From Hungatella effluvii (GTDB lineage: Bacteria; Bacillota; Clostridia; Lachnospirales; Lachnospiraceae), in contig NZ_QJKD01000004.1 in the NCBI RefSeq assembly GCF_003201875.1, positions 124,001 to 188,000 of the forward strand: a DNA stretch of 64,000 nt. The letters run 5' to 3'. The notes beneath the pieces were generated by a model, which saw only the letters and a list, made by a program, of their open reading frames with translations, was not told the DNA's origin and did no database searches. The position numbers were made by a program, and so were the translations under genes. Shown in pieces: positions 1 to 9,100 of the stretch (the stretch's first letter is position 1; each line of letters begins with the position of its first letter).

Positions 1-34
1 CCATGGCAGATCTGTTTTTTCCTAATTCCCTTTT

Positions 35-385
35 TTAAAAGCAGCGGCATCGATCAGATACCTGGCAAAGCTCCAGGAGAGGGCAGTCCGTGGATGATAC
101 GGTGTGCCACTCGATATACAGGCCGTATACGCTCTCAAAAGTCTGTTTTCCTATCACGGCCCGGCAGCCTTCCGGTTCTATGGATTCTCCGGTCATCTTC
201 TGTAAGAGTTTTACAGGCATAAGGATGAGGGAACCGTCCGCATCCACAGCCATCAGGAATCCTTCACAGGGCGGAGACTGGCCGTGGGGGCAGACTGCAT
301 GTTCGCATTTGATAAACAGGGCATTGTGCCAGCAGCCGCGGACCGCTTTTAAAAAGGGATAAATTCTACAGTTTTTTTGATTCAA
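35..385 (-). CDS. small cysteine-rich hypothetical protein
   Basis: I do not recognise this protein of about 116 residues. The start chosen is a TTG preceded at 8 nt by AGAGGTG; the frame is open further upstream to another TTG near 433, but that one has no ribosome site. It is rich in cysteine: a C-x4-C-P-H-G-x4-C cluster in the first third and a C-terminal C-x5-C-x5-C-x-C tail, which could bind metal or form disulfides. There is no signal peptide or membrane segment. It lies downstream of the pilus operon terminator, so it is a separate unit on the same strand. The reading frame and ribosome site make it plausible, but no function can be given. Confidence 0.5.
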   Translation of the reverse strand: MNQKNCRIYPFLKAVRGCWHNALFIKCEHAVCPHGQSPPCEGFLMAVDADGSLILMPVKLLQKMTGESIEPEGCRAVIGKQTFESVYGLYIEWHTVSSTDCPLLELCQVSDRCRCF

Positions 386-512
386 TTTCTTTTCACCTCT
401 CTTACGTTCTTTTTTCAGTCCTGAAATGGTCAATTTGGGCCAAAAATTTCTTAAATTTTTATAAAATCCGGTTATTTCTCTTAAAAAGTTCCTTCTAAAA
501 ATAAAAAAAGGA

Positions 513-543
513 GGGCCAGCCGCAAATTTCTGCGGTCCGGCCC
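513..543 (-). terminator. intrinsic terminator of the Tad-like operon
   Basis: On the minus strand a GC-rich hairpin (GGGCC..CCGCA / TGCGG..GGCCC with a short internal mismatch) is followed by TCC and a long T run. It lies just after the last gene of the pilus operon. Confidence 0.8.
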
Positions 544-565
544 TGAAAGTTTTTATTCCGTTATA

Positions 566-787
566 TTATCCGAACAGCCCCTCGATCTCCTGCGTAATTC
601 TGGGGATGACCGTATCATTAAAGATTAAGGTCAGCGCTGCCAGAAGCAGGGCGCCCAGCACAACGGCAATGATGATCTTCACGGCATCCGAGATATAGAA
701 ATCCCCCCGCTGGTTGGAAACCGCCATCCGGGCACGGATGATAAACTGGTCTGCTTTGTTACGGATACAGGTTGTGATTTTTCTCAT
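566..787 (-). CDS. putative Flp/Tad-like pilin (DUF6133-like)
   Basis: A 73-residue protein with a basic N-terminus, the motif NQRGD at about residues 25-29, and one hydrophobic helix (about residues 34-58). This is the layout of a class III prepilin: short leader, Gly cleavage site, then the polymerising helix. The same N-x-R-G-D signature occurs in the two TadE-like proteins of this operon, which suggests that all three are cut by the operon's prepilin peptidase. It is the last gene of the Tad-like operon. I associate it with the DUF6133 family of mobile-element proteins from memory, with moderate certainty. It lacks the usual Glu at +5 of Flp pilins, so the pilin role is inference. Confidence 0.6.
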   Translation of the reverse strand: MRKITTCIRNKADQFIIRARMAVSNQRGDFYISDAVKIIIAVVLGALLLAALTLIFNDTVIPRITQEIEGLFG

Positions 788-799
788 GGAAACCTCCTA

Positions 800-1102
800 T
801 TATTTTTCATGCATGGTTACAGGGATACAAGGCCGGCTCTTTAAGGCCGCCGGATCGGTCTTTTCCGCTTGTTCTTTCTGCCCGCCGGCCTGTCCCGGCA
901 GGGTGCAGGCTTCTGGCGGAGCAGGCGGCGGAACCGCTGTTTTTCTGCCTCTGCCAGAGATGGCAGGGGATGTTTTCTGTGTCTTTTCATAGGCAACTCC
1001 TGTCTGTATTCTTTCTGCCGTGGAAGGACGGCGTGGGCTGACTGCTGTAGAATGCTGTGCTAAGGAAAACCGCTGGGGTACAGGTGACCGCCTCCTTTCC
1101 AT
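800..1102 (-). CDS. doubtful small ORF between tadC and the pilin gene
   Basis: An open frame of 100 residues fills the gap between the TadC-like gene and the pilin gene. Its composition is low-complexity (Pro, Ala, Arg and Thr rich) with no hydrophobic segment or recognisable motif. The start codon itself sits on an AGGAGG sequence, so it has no ribosome site of its own in the usual position. It may be a real but poorly conserved gene, or a decayed one whose ribosome site survives. No function is proposed. Confidence 0.25.
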   Translation of the reverse strand: MERRRSPVPQRFSLAQHSTAVSPRRPSTAERIQTGVAYEKTQKTSPAISGRGRKTAVPPPAPPEACTLPGQAGGQKEQAEKTDPAALKSRPCIPVTMHEK

Positions 1103-1117
1103 AAAACTGCTTTGGAT

Positions 1118-1996
1118 TTATCCAAAGAACGCGCCGAGGGAGCTTAAGACCTCCGTACAGAGAACCACCAGATAGATGATCATGATGCAGATCAGCATCA
1201 TCATGGAGTAGCGCTGGATCTTTTTCGGCCGTTTGGCAGCTTCTTTTTTCAGGTTGTTCTGCTCAATCTGCCGCATGTCAAAGCAGATCATCTTAAAGTA
1301 CATCCGCTGGTCATCCCCCCGCAGGACGCCCACCAGCCCCCGCACTACATCGGAAAGCATGGGGCTTCCGATACGGGTCTCGAAGCGGATCAGGGCATTC
1401 TCATAGTTGCCGGTCTTCATGTCTGCGATGGTCTGGTCCAGTTCCGCCCCGAAGTCCCGGCCTGCCACCCTGCGGTAAGAGGTGAGTATCTTCAGCACGT
1501 CCCGGTCATTCTCCAGGTTCTGCCCGATGGTCAGGGCAAAGCGGGGAATCTCCGCCTCGATGAGTCTGCGCCGCTTTTTTACAAAGTCAAAGGCCGCATA
1601 GTAGGTGGAGAACCAGAGCGCCACGGCGGTTCCGATCAGGACGGGCACAAAGAGCGGCATCAGGAACGCCATGGGGAACGCACAAAGCCCCACGGCTCCG
1701 GCCGTTACCCAGGCCCTGGCCGTGTACACCTCCGGCGTCAGTTTCAGCCCGGCAATGGAGAGGGCCGCCTGCAGCTTGTTCCGTTTCAGGCGGTCCAGCC
1801 GAAAGTAAGGGGCGAACAGCTTTGCGATCCTTGTGATATACACATCCAGGAGCTGTTCGTTTTTCGTGCCCCGCTGTTTTTTCGCCAGCATCATCATCCT
1901 GGATGTTTTGCTGGTAGGGATGTCCGCAAAAGCCGTGGACAGGTTATAAACGGCAAAGCCGAACAGGATAATGGCAATCAGTGCTAACAAAGTCAT
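1118..1996 (-). CDS. tadC: TadC-like inner-membrane platform protein (T2SS F fold)
   Basis: A 292-residue membrane protein with an N-terminal helix (about 3-23), a central pair of helices (about 95-140) and a C-terminal helix (about 262-285), flanking the cytoplasmic domain with the E-x-E-I-P-R-F type segment typical of the T2SSF family. Its start overlaps the end of the tadB-like gene by 4 nt (ATGA), implying translational coupling. In Tad systems TadB and TadC form the platform on which the TadA ATPase acts to extrude or retract the pilus. Identity rests on size, topology and its place after TadA and TadB. Confidence 0.8.
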   Translation of the reverse strand: MTLLALIAIILFGFAVYNLSTAFADIPTSKTSRMMMLAKKQRGTKNEQLLDVYITRIAKLFAPYFRLDRLKRNKLQAALSIAGLKLTPEVYTARAWVTAGAVGLCAFPMAFLMPLFVPVLIGTAVALWFSTYYAAFDFVKKRRRLIEAEIPRFALTIGQNLENDRDVLKILTSYRRVAGRDFGAELDQTIADMKTGNYENALIRFETRIGSPMLSDVVRGLVGVLRGDDQRMYFKMICFDMRQIEQNNLKKEAAKRPKKIQRYSMMMLICIMIIYLVVLCTEVLSSLGAFFG

Positions 1997-2925
1997 GTTC
2001 CGTCACCTCCGTATTCAATGGGCTTGCTCAGCTTCATGATCTGCGTAAAGGCAAACAGGATGATGGCTGCGCAGATGGCCAGGGCAATCTTGCCCGGCGT
2101 GGTGTAGATCAGGGTGTGGAACCAGTCCTTGTTGAGGAAATAGAGTAGGGGGACGTTGCCGATCACCAGGAACATCATGGTGATGGCTTCCCGCCTGGGC
2201 CCCTGCATCATGGCTTCCAGCTCCGACTGCACCACACGGACATCGGAGAATTTCTGCACAATGGTAGGCAGCGTGTTCTTCATGGAACGGTCCGACTGGC
2301 ACTGGATCAGGATATTGGCCCATTCGTGGAATACCCGGTTGGGTATCTTCATTTTTAAGGAGTTGATGGCGCTGGTCATGTTGGCATTGATCAGCTCGCT
2401 CTCATATACAAATGCCTCGAAGTTTGCCCTGATCGGCTCATTGATGTAAGGCAGGTTCTCCCTTACGGAGCGCAGCAGGTCCTCTGTCCGCAGGTAGGAA
2501 GTGGTGACGATGGAGATCGCGGTCTCCAGTTCCTCGTTCAGGTGCTTCTTATAACTGGCCGCCGTGCTGCGCAGATACCATACGGGAACCAGGGAAAAGC
2601 CCAGCCCCAGGATGGGGACCAGGTACACGTTGTTAATCAGCAGCGCCAGCACCGCTCCCACGGCGAACAGGATAAGCGTCAGCCGGGTAACCGCTTCATA
2701 GCGGTCTGCCCGCCCGGTATCCTTTAAGATCTGTTTGATCTCATAGCCCTGGTTGAAAAACCCTCTGGCAGGCGTGCCCATGATGACATTCAGCTCATCC
2801 GACAGGGTGGCGGTTTTCCTTCCGGTGTTGAAGATAACATCCGTAAAATCCCGCGGCTTTACTTCAAACAGTGCCAGAAGCCCGGCACTCAGCAGGGCAA
2901 AACAGATAAGATAAATCCAGTGCAA
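1993..2925 (-). CDS. tadB: TadB-like inner-membrane platform protein (T2SS F fold)
   Basis: A 310-residue protein with an N-terminal helix (2-19), a helix pair around 88-125 and C-terminal helices near 250-292; the cytoplasmic T2SSF-type domain lies between. The start is a TTG with GGAGGTGG 8 nt upstream. It lies directly after the TadA/CpaF ATPase gene and overlaps the tadC-like gene, the canonical tadA-tadB-tadC order. It is expected to be the partner of TadC in the pilus platform. Family and order agree; nothing appears truncated. Confidence 0.85.
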   Translation of the reverse strand: MHWIYLICFALLSAGLLALFEVKPRDFTDVIFNTGRKTATLSDELNVIMGTPARGFFNQGYEIKQILKDTGRADRYEAVTRLTLILFAVGAVLALLINNVYLVPILGLGFSLVPVWYLRSTAASYKKHLNEELETAISIVTTSYLRTEDLLRSVRENLPYINEPIRANFEAFVYESELINANMTSAINSLKMKIPNRVFHEWANILIQCQSDRSMKNTLPTIVQKFSDVRVVQSELEAMMQGPRREAITMMFLVIGNVPLLYFLNKDWFHTLIYTTPGKIALAICAAIILFAFTQIMKLSKPIEYGGDGT

Positions 2926-2940
2926 CTATTCCACCTCCTT

Positions 2941-4341
2941 TCACGGTGTCTTTTTTCCGGATGTGCCTTTACGGGGCGGCCCGGTTTCTAAAAATTCCTG
3001 CAGCTCCTTGTGGGAGATCCCGTTGTCCAGGAGCCGTTTTTTCAGTGTCTCGGACATGGCTTCCATCCTGCGGTGCCTGCCTACCACATGGGCATTTCCG
3101 TCTTCATCGGTCACGTTGTCCACCACTTCATATTTATAAAGGGAGCGGTACAGCAGTTTTCCGTCCAGATAGTCCTCCCCTTCGATGATCTCCATGATCT
3201 TCCGGGAACGGTCCTCCAGCTGTTTGGTGAACACCACCACGGGATAGGCTTCCACCATGATCTGCATGAGGATGGAATCGTCCATGCTGTATTTCCGCTT
3301 GGCCAGGGTCATCATGCGCCGGTAGGTGCTTTCGCAGGAGTTGGAGTGGATGGTGGTGCAGACCGTGTGGCCGGTCCGGGAGCTTTCCGCTGCCGACAGG
3401 CTCTCTGCCGCCGACCGCATCTCCCCCACGCCGATCACGTCCGGATGCTTGCGCAGCACCCGCTCCAGAAGGAAGTCCTGGTTGATGTTCATGGACGGGT
3501 TCTCATGGGGGCGGGTCAGCAGGTGGACCACGGAGTTTAAAATATTCCCGTCTTCATCCCTTTTTACCAGGTCAAACTCCCGGCTGCCCTCCTCAATGGT
3601 GATGAGGCGGCGGTTGTTGGGCACATTGGATAAGAGCCATGCCATGATGGTCGTCTTTCCGGAACCGGTGGAGCCGGCGATGCACACGGAAACCCCATAG
3701 CGGATGCAGGCGGTCAGGAAATGGAGCATTTCCGGCGTGGCGCTGCCGGAATCCAGGAGCTTTTCCTCGGATACCGTATTCTGGTTGACGATACGGATGG
3801 AAGCGTTGATTCCCACCTCCGAATCCACGATGGGCGTCTTATCTACGGAAATACGGATGTTCTTGTCCAGAAAGCCGATGACGGAGGGCATGGTGTCGTC
3901 AATGACCATGCCGCAGGCGTTCAGCATACGCCGCACCACATCGATGGCGTGCTGGGGAGAGGAAAACCGGTCCGGTATCTTGATGCTGCGCCCGCTGTTC
4001 ATAATGACTTCGATATCGTTATAGGCATTGATGTTCACCTCCTCCACCCCCGGCTGGTAGATCCATTTTTTCAGGAAAGAGTAGCCGGCCATGTCCTCAT
4101 AAAGCCTGGCACAGAGCTGTTCGGTGGTAAGCCTTTTGATGGCGTATTTGCGTTTTACCAGATACTGCACCATCAGCTCCTTTAATACCGTGACTGCCCG
4201 TTCCGAATCATTTTCCCCGGCGCCGGCGATGGTGGAGGCATGGTTTTCGGAAAAGTAGCGCTGTACGTCCTCCAGCACCTGCTCATAAGTCAGGGCGCCG
4301 TTTTCCACAGGGGCAAAGAAAATATCATTCAAGTTATTCAT
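2941..4341 (-). CDS. tadA: TadA/CpaF secretion ATPase
   Basis: A 466-residue hexameric-type secretion ATPase. It has a Walker A motif GSTGSGKT at about 223-230, an acidic box after it (ITIEE, 247-251), a Walker B-like DVIGVGEMR at about 301-309, and a His box GHTVCTTIHSNS at about 324-335, as in CpaF/TadA and other VirB11-like ATPases. The all-alpha N-terminal region of CpaF is present. It powers pilus assembly through TadB/TadC. The start codon overlaps the stop of the TadZ-like gene (ATGA), and TadB follows 15 nt later, so these genes are co-translated. All catalytic motifs appear intact. Confidence 0.93.
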   Translation of the reverse strand: MNNLNDIFFAPVENGALTYEQVLEDVQRYFSENHASTIAGAGENDSERAVTVLKELMVQYLVKRKYAIKRLTTEQLCARLYEDMAGYSFLKKWIYQPGVEEVNINAYNDIEVIMNSGRSIKIPDRFSSPQHAIDVVRRMLNACGMVIDDTMPSVIGFLDKNIRISVDKTPIVDSEVGINASIRIVNQNTVSEEKLLDSGSATPEMLHFLTACIRYGVSVCIAGSTGSGKTTIMAWLLSNVPNNRRLITIEEGSREFDLVKRDEDGNILNSVVHLLTRPHENPSMNINQDFLLERVLRKHPDVIGVGEMRSAAESLSAAESSRTGHTVCTTIHSNSCESTYRRMMTLAKRKYSMDDSILMQIMVEAYPVVVFTKQLEDRSRKIMEIIEGEDYLDGKLLYRSLYKYEVVDNVTDEDGNAHVVGRHRRMEAMSETLKKRLLDNGISHKELQEFLETGPPRKGTSGKKTP

Positions 4342-5195
4342 CCTTCGTATTCCTCCCCGTCTTCGTCTTCGCTGTATGCGTCCTCTTTATCTTCCTCCCC
4401 TCCGTATGCCGCCTCATCATATCCGTCCTCATAGCTTTCCTCCTCCTGCTGCTCGGCAAGCTCCATCTGTTCCAGGGCATCCAGCACCCTGTTTAAAGAG
4501 GCGGTATATTTGGAGTTGCAGTATTTGATGGCCTGGAACATGCCCCCTTCAGTAGCGCAGCGGTCAATCTCCTTCCCATAGGGCAGGAGGCCGTCAAAGC
4601 CGCCGATGATATAGCCCATCTCGTCAAAGGCATGGAAGGGGCGGGCCATGCCGGCAAAGGTTATATGCTCATGGTAATGGAAACGCCCGTCTGCCAGTAA
4701 GGGCTGGTGCGCTTTCAGGTAATTGATGCCTTTTAAATCCGGCGTCACGATGCGGAGCACCAGGTCCCCGGATTCAATGGCGGCAGGGGTGAACACGTTG
4801 GTCATAACAGAGCCGCAGTCCAGGATGACGTAATCCACCAGCTTCTTTGCGGATGCAATGAGCTGCAGGGCCATCTGGTAGTCCGTTTCCGGGTAGCTTA
4901 ACGGGTTCTCCCCGGCGCAGTATCCCATAAGGCCGATATAGGGGTAGCTTTTCAGCACCGTCACATGGCTGGCTACCAGGGATGTGTCGATCTCCACGCT
5001 GGTTAATACCTGGCCGATGGAGGCGGCCGTGGTGGTGATCTGCTCCGGGAGCCAGACCGGGAGCATGGGGATGCCCGGCTCCCCGCTTATGATGATGGCC
5101 TTTCGTTTGTCACGGGTCAGCGCTTTGGCAAGGATGCAGCAGAACATGGATTTGCCGCTGCCGGGGCTGCCCCAGACCGTGATTGTTTTGGACAT
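4338..5195 (-). CDS. tadZ: TadZ/CpaE-like P-loop ATPase (ParA/MinD superfamily)
   Basis: A protein of about 285 residues that opens with a P-loop (WGSPGSGKS, residues 8-16) and carries a D-x-G-S-V hhh motif (VILDCGSV) matching the switch/Walker B region of MinD-like ATPases. In Tad systems TadZ/CpaE localises the machine at a pole. The start at 5195 has AAAGGAGG 10 nt upstream; an ATG at 5204 would sit on top of that site. The last 45 residues are strongly acidic (Glu/Asp/Tyr rich), an unusual tail that may be a docking segment. There is no receiver domain. Position directly before the TadA gene supports the call. Confidence 0.8.
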   Translation of the reverse strand: MSKTITVWGSPGSGKSMFCCILAKALTRDKRKAIIISGEPGIPMLPVWLPEQITTTAASIGQVLTSVEIDTSLVASHVTVLKSYPYIGLMGYCAGENPLSYPETDYQMALQLIASAKKLVDYVILDCGSVMTNVFTPAAIESGDLVLRIVTPDLKGINYLKAHQPLLADGRFHYHEHITFAGMARPFHAFDEMGYIIGGFDGLLPYGKEIDRCATEGGMFQAIKYCNSKYTASLNRVLDALEQMELAEQQEEESYEDGYDEAAYGGEEDKEDAYSEDEDGEEYEG

Positions 5196-5223
5196 GGAAA
5201 CCATTCCTCCTTTCTGCCTGCGG

Positions 5224-6102
5224 TCAGGTATTGTTGTCCGAATCTTTTTTGCTGCTGTTTCCGGTTTCTTCTGCAGTTTCGTTTTCTTCCGTGGAGGCAG
5301 GTTCTTCCCCGTTTTCCTCATTACTTTCGGTGTCCGGATTGTCTGCTTCCCCGTCCATCTCTTCCGTTTCTTCCTCCGAAGGCTCCGGGAAATAGATCTC
5401 CTGCAGGATGGTATCCTGTTCGGCCAGAAGCTCCTCTGCCAGCTTTTCATTGCCCCGGGAGATCAGGGCCACATGGGCAACCCCGTCATTTTCCAGGGAA
5501 GTGATGACCCGTGCCTGTTCCGGGCTTGCCAGCACCGTGATGGTGGCGGACTGCTGTTTTTCCTCATCCTCCACAGGCTCCTTTGCGTTGTCCACGTTGA
5601 CGCCTTTGGCATCCGTGACGGAAAGCACCCGGACAAAGCGGAGCTCCGGGACCTCCTGGGCTGCATCCAGGAAATGATAAACCCGGATGATGTCGCCCGG
5701 CTGCAGCTTGTCGGACAGGCCGGAGGCCAGCGTCTTGACGGTCAGGGAGATGGCCACTTTCCCGGAGGGGATGTTGTTTAAGGCCACATCCGAGGAGACC
5801 GGGACGGCGCTGATCTTGGAGCTCAGGATATAATCGCCCTGGGATAAGTCCGCTGTGGCATAAAGTCCTTTCACATCATCAAGGGAATGGGCGATGTTGG
5901 GAGGAAGGTTGTAGCTCCCCACTTCCACGGTCTCCGTATTGTCGGCTGAGAGCTGTTCTCCTTTCAGCACGGGCTTTGTGATGCGGACGATCTCGGTCTT
6001 GCCGTTGGTCTGCTTTGCAATGGTGGGCAGGGCGACAAAGGCGATAACGGCTGCCAAAAGGATGCTGAGCAGGCCGAAGATAAAGCGGTTATTCAGTTTC
6101 AT
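5224..6102 (-). CDS. cpaB: SAF-domain protein, CpaB/RcpC-like
   Basis: About 292 residues: a membrane anchor (about 5-30), a SAF-type beta-clip domain (about 40-105) and a second domain resembling the RcpC/CpaB C-terminal region, followed by a long Glu/Asp/Asn-rich disordered tail of about 65 residues. CpaB-like proteins help assemble or gate the pilus at the cell envelope. The ATG at 6102 is preferred because AGGAG lies about 11 nt upstream, whereas the GTG at 6114 abuts that sequence. It lies upstream of tadZ with a 28-nt gap. The acidic tail is not typical of the family and may face the wall. Confidence 0.8.
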   Translation of the reverse strand: MKLNNRFIFGLLSILLAAVIAFVALPTIAKQTNGKTEIVRITKPVLKGEQLSADNTETVEVGSYNLPPNIAHSLDDVKGLYATADLSQGDYILSSKISAVPVSSDVALNNIPSGKVAISLTVKTLASGLSDKLQPGDIIRVYHFLDAAQEVPELRFVRVLSVTDAKGVNVDNAKEPVEDEEKQQSATITVLASPEQARVITSLENDGVAHVALISRGNEKLAEELLAEQDTILQEIYFPEPSEEETEEMDGEADNPDTESNEENGEEPASTEENETAEETGNSSKKDSDNNT

Positions 6103-6193
6103 GGTTGTTTTCACTCCTGTCTTTTAAAGTGTGGCATCTGCCGCCGGTTCTGCCGGATAAGGCATATCGTGTGATTCTACGGGGCAGATGAAG

Positions 6194-6685
6194 TTATAAA
6201 ATTGCAGCTATCGTAACGGCCAGGCTCCCGATCATCAGAAACGGCACAAAGGGAAGGGAAAGCATTTCCTCTTTCCGCCGGTGCCGCATTGCCAGGGAGA
6301 CACAGGCAGCAAGGCCGGAGGCAGTAAGCAGGATGACAAGCATCCGGGAAGGGCCGTAGAAAAAGCCCATCACTGCCGCCAGCTTGATATCCCCTCCTCC
6401 GATGCCGGCGCCCTCCTTTGACAGCATTGCGGCGGCCAGTAAGACCAGAAAGCCTGCTGCCAATCCCGTAAGAGAGTATAAAAATAAAAGCGGCAGCAGG
6501 GCGGTTCCCAATACCACGGTACGGACAAGGGGCGCCGCAAGGGCAAAGGGGAGGAAGAGCAGGAGCGCCCGGTCGGGCACCCGCTTCTTTTTCAGGTCGT
6601 ATGCGGCAAATCCAGCGATGCACGCAAAGGCCAGCAGTTCATAAAGGAAAAGGACAGGGCTATTCACGGTTGGTATACCAGTCAT
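6194..6685 (-). CDS. tadV: prepilin peptidase, A24 family (TadV/CpaA-like)
   Basis: A membrane protein of about 163 residues with the two catalytic aspartates of A24 peptidases: one in the AAYDLKKKRVPD segment near the N-terminus and one in GIGGGDIKL, the GxGD motif. There are about five to six hydrophobic helices. The length matches TadV/CpaA peptidases that lack the N-methylase domain. It should cleave the prepilin-like proteins of this operon, probably after the Gly of their N-x-R-G-D motif. It starts inside the end of the preceding gene. ATG at 6685 is taken over a TTG one codon upstream; a GTG near 6667 is also possible. Confidence 0.88.
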   Translation of the reverse strand: MTGIPTVNSPVLFLYELLAFACIAGFAAYDLKKKRVPDRALLLFLPFALAAPLVRTVVLGTALLPLLFLYSLTGLAAGFLVLLAAAMLSKEGAGIGGGDIKLAAVMGFFYGPSRMLVILLTASGLAACVSLAMRHRRKEEMLSLPFVPFLMIGSLAVTIAAIL

Positions 6686-8357
6686 CAAACACGCTCTGGT
6701 GGATGGTGACGTAGTCGTTTAGGTTGACCGAGAGCATCCCGTCCGGCGTCCATGCGTCCCATACCTGGGTATATACCACATAGCTTGTGCTGTCCGGGAA
6801 CCATACCGGCGTGAAATGCACCGTGCGCCCGTAGGTGGAAAACTCATTGGGCTGGAAGGCAAACCGTGCGCTGCGCCCGCTGGATGTGCGCTGCAGAAGC
6901 CGCAGGTAGGTATTGTACTGGAACTCCGGAAATAGGGAAAAAGCAGTCTGCGGGTTGCTGTGGTGCCCGTCCGGCGAGTTGGTGGACAAAGTGGCCCGCA
7001 CTTCCGTTTTGACGCCGTACCCGCTCTTCATGTCCTTTCCGTTTGCTGTCGGTACGATATCATCCGGCATTAAAGTCATGGTGCCGCTGATGGATGCAGA
7101 GTAGCTGGTATAGTCATACTCCCAGTCTCCCCAGTCTACCCAGTGGCCGTCATCCTCCCCATGGCTGCACCACTGCCAGTCAGGAACCCAGTAACAGCTC
7201 CACACACCCCAGCTTGCGCTGAGTTTCTGCGGATTCACCGGGAGGGCAGGGACGGTATAGCCGGGGTTGATATCCGTTGCCAGAGGGTCAGGCGGTATCT
7301 TTTCATTCAGGTCCACGATTTTTGCCACAAAGGTATCCTGGGCGGTAAAGCCCCTGCTTAATGACACCGTGATGGTGATGGTCTGCGGCGTAGGGGGCGT
7401 GTGCCATTTCACCCATACCAGCTGGGAGTCGTTTGCAGGTATGACAATGTTCCGGACGGTGTAGCTCCTTCCCATGATATGGAAAGTGACCGTTGCCGGG
7501 TTATCTGGTGTTAGACGTCCGCCTGTCCGCAGGCGGATGGCAGTGATCACATCCGTGTCCACCCGGTATTCCACATCCGGCGCTTCGATCTCGCCGCCGG
7601 GCTCTTCCGTTTCCTCAAACCAGACAATGCCGACCCCCAGGGCATTTATGATATCCGCATTGGACTGTATCCCCCGCCTGCCCCCGGTCCAGGCCGGAAA
7701 GCCAAGGTCATCGTATTCCAGGAACAGGGCAAGAGGGAGGTTCTGGAATGCCACCGAGGGCAGCTTACTGCGCAGGGCGCCGCCGGAGAGCTGGTCATAG
7801 AGGGCGGCCTCTGTTGCCGTAAAAGCGTATTTTGTCCCATTGAAGGTCACATAGGCAATGGGCTCTAAAAGGATCTTGTATTCCCCAGACAGCATGCGCT
7901 CATAGCTGACGCCTGCGGCATCCGCTACCATCATGCAGGCATACTCCGAACAGAAATAGCGCTTGATGGCTTCAATGGTGGCAGGCCGGCTGTTGCTGGT
8001 GATGATGGCCGGCATGGAATAGGCGGGCTGCCGGCAGTTATAAGGGACGCCGGACTGCAGGGAAACCGAAGCTCCGTCCCGGTACTGGATCTTGTTCACT
8101 TTGCCGAAATGGAGCATCGTGGCGGACTGGCTGCGGTTGGCGAAATCCACCGGCGTGCTCACGGCGGCGCCGGACTGGGCATCCACCACCGTCACTCTTA
8201 CCCCGTCATTTCCGGGGGACCAGAAGTTGGCGGAGGTGCCCTGGTTCATGCTGCCGCCGCCTCCGTCAAGGTTGCCCTGCCCGGAAGCAAAAGCCTGTGC
8301 GGGGCACAGGCAGAGCAGGAGCGCGGCGGTGCAGAGGATGGCATAAAAGCGTTTCAA
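6660..8357 (-). CDS. large secreted protein of the pilus operon, function unknown
   Basis: A 565-residue protein with a clear Sec signal peptide (residues 1-25, ending near AFASG). The mature part is beta-rich, with aromatic and Gly/Ser/Thr-rich stretches and a Trp-rich region around residues 380-415. I see no transmembrane anchor, LPXTG motif or catalytic signature. The start is TTG with GGAG about 10 nt upstream. Its 3' end overlaps the prepilin peptidase gene and its upstream neighbour is separated by a hairpin with T-rich tail. In this context an adhesin, pilus tip or mating-pair factor is possible, but that is inference from location alone. Confidence 0.65.
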   Translation of the reverse strand: MKRFYAILCTAALLLCLCPAQAFASGQGNLDGGGGSMNQGTSANFWSPGNDGVRVTVVDAQSGAAVSTPVDFANRSQSATMLHFGKVNKIQYRDGASVSLQSGVPYNCRQPAYSMPAIITSNSRPATIEAIKRYFCSEYACMMVADAAGVSYERMLSGEYKILLEPIAYVTFNGTKYAFTATEAALYDQLSGGALRSKLPSVAFQNLPLALFLEYDDLGFPAWTGGRRGIQSNADIINALGVGIVWFEETEEPGGEIEAPDVEYRVDTDVITAIRLRTGGRLTPDNPATVTFHIMGRSYTVRNIVIPANDSQLVWVKWHTPPTPQTITITVSLSRGFTAQDTFVAKIVDLNEKIPPDPLATDINPGYTVPALPVNPQKLSASWGVWSCYWVPDWQWCSHGEDDGHWVDWGDWEYDYTSYSASISGTMTLMPDDIVPTANGKDMKSGYGVKTEVRATLSTNSPDGHHSNPQTAFSLFPEFQYNTYLRLLQRTSSGRSARFAFQPNEFSTYGRTVHFTPVWFPDSTSYVVYTQVWDAWTPDGMLSVNLNDYVTIHQSVFDDWYTNRE

Positions 8358-8391
8358 ACAGTATCACACTCCAATCTTTTTTTACATAAAA

Positions 8392-8417
8392 GAAAACCGC
8401 CTTGCATAGCGGTTTTC
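8392..8417 (-). terminator. hairpin inside the Tad-like operon
   Basis: A perfect 9-bp stem (GAAAACCGC / GCGGTTTTC) with an 8-nt loop is followed on the minus strand by TTTTATG and further T-rich sequence. It sits in the 164-nt gap between two genes of the same operon, so it may lower downstream expression or be read through. Confidence 0.5.
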
Positions 8418-8521
8418 CGGTTTTCAGTATTCAGTTTTTTTCGTATGTGCCGGTAATCAGCAGGGTAACCTGTCCTGAAAGCCTGCGGATGTATCTTTAT
8501 AGGCTTGTCTGGAGTAAGGAA

Positions 8522-9100
8522 TCAGTTGCCCATGTTCCCGACCATCTTATTCGGGTCGCCGCTGCTGTCTATGGCGGCCTGGTTGACCTGTCCGGGCACC
8601 ACCCAGCCGAATACGGGATCGTATACGGCGCCGTTCTCATTGGTGGAGCCTGCTGCAGGCGTATCCCCTTTTCCGGTATCGGTGGAAGAGGGGGCTGTAT
8701 CCGGAGCGGGGTTCACAGGATGTTCCCCGCCAGGGTCTGCCGTGACGGCCTTGCCTTCCGGGGGCGGGGGAGGCGTTTCCTCTTTTGTTTCTTCGGGAAC
8801 AAAATCAATTACAATCTCCTGTTCGGATTCCTCCGCCACCTTCGGATATCCCTCCAGCTTTTCCTCTGCGCTGTTCTGGCCGGGGATGCCGGCATCTGTA
8901 CGGTCCTGGAAGCCTCCTGTGGAATCGGTGGTATCCGGGGTGTCTTTCCATTCCTCCTGGACGGCATCCGGGGGCTGTTCATCCGGCAGGAAGGCAGCTT
9001 CTTTATCCCGGCCCGCCAGCCAGCAGGCGGCGAGGATGGCGATACAGGAAACAGAAAGGGCTGTGACAAGGAATCCTTTGGATTTAAAAATTTTCTTCAT
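8522..9100 (-). CDS. membrane-anchored acidic protein (DUF6550-like)
   Basis: A 192-residue protein with a short basic N-terminus, one hydrophobic helix (about 9-29), then a long acidic and Pro-rich, probably disordered extracytoplasmic region that contains a Pro-6 tract near residues 110-115 and ends with an Asn/Gly-rich tail. GGAG precedes the start. I associate it with DUF6550 from memory. Its first 32 residues closely resemble the 38-residue protein encoded just upstream (9204-9320). The Pro-rich stalk could span the cell wall. No enzymatic function is suggested. Confidence 0.65.
   Translation of the reverse strand: MKKIFKSKGFLVTALSVSCIAILAACWLAGRDKEAAFLPDEQPPDAVQEEWKDTPDTTDSTGGFQDRTDAGIPGQNSAEEKLEGYPKVAEESEQEIVIDFVPEETKEETPPPPPEGKAVTADPGGEHPVNPAPDTAPSSTDTGKGDTPAAGSTNENGAVYDPVFGWVVPGQVNQAAIDSSGDPNKMVGNMGN

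Noticed and set aside
3010-3540. His/Val/Gly-rich plus-strand frame
   Set aside because: Antisense of the TadA/CpaF gene, whose motifs are intact.
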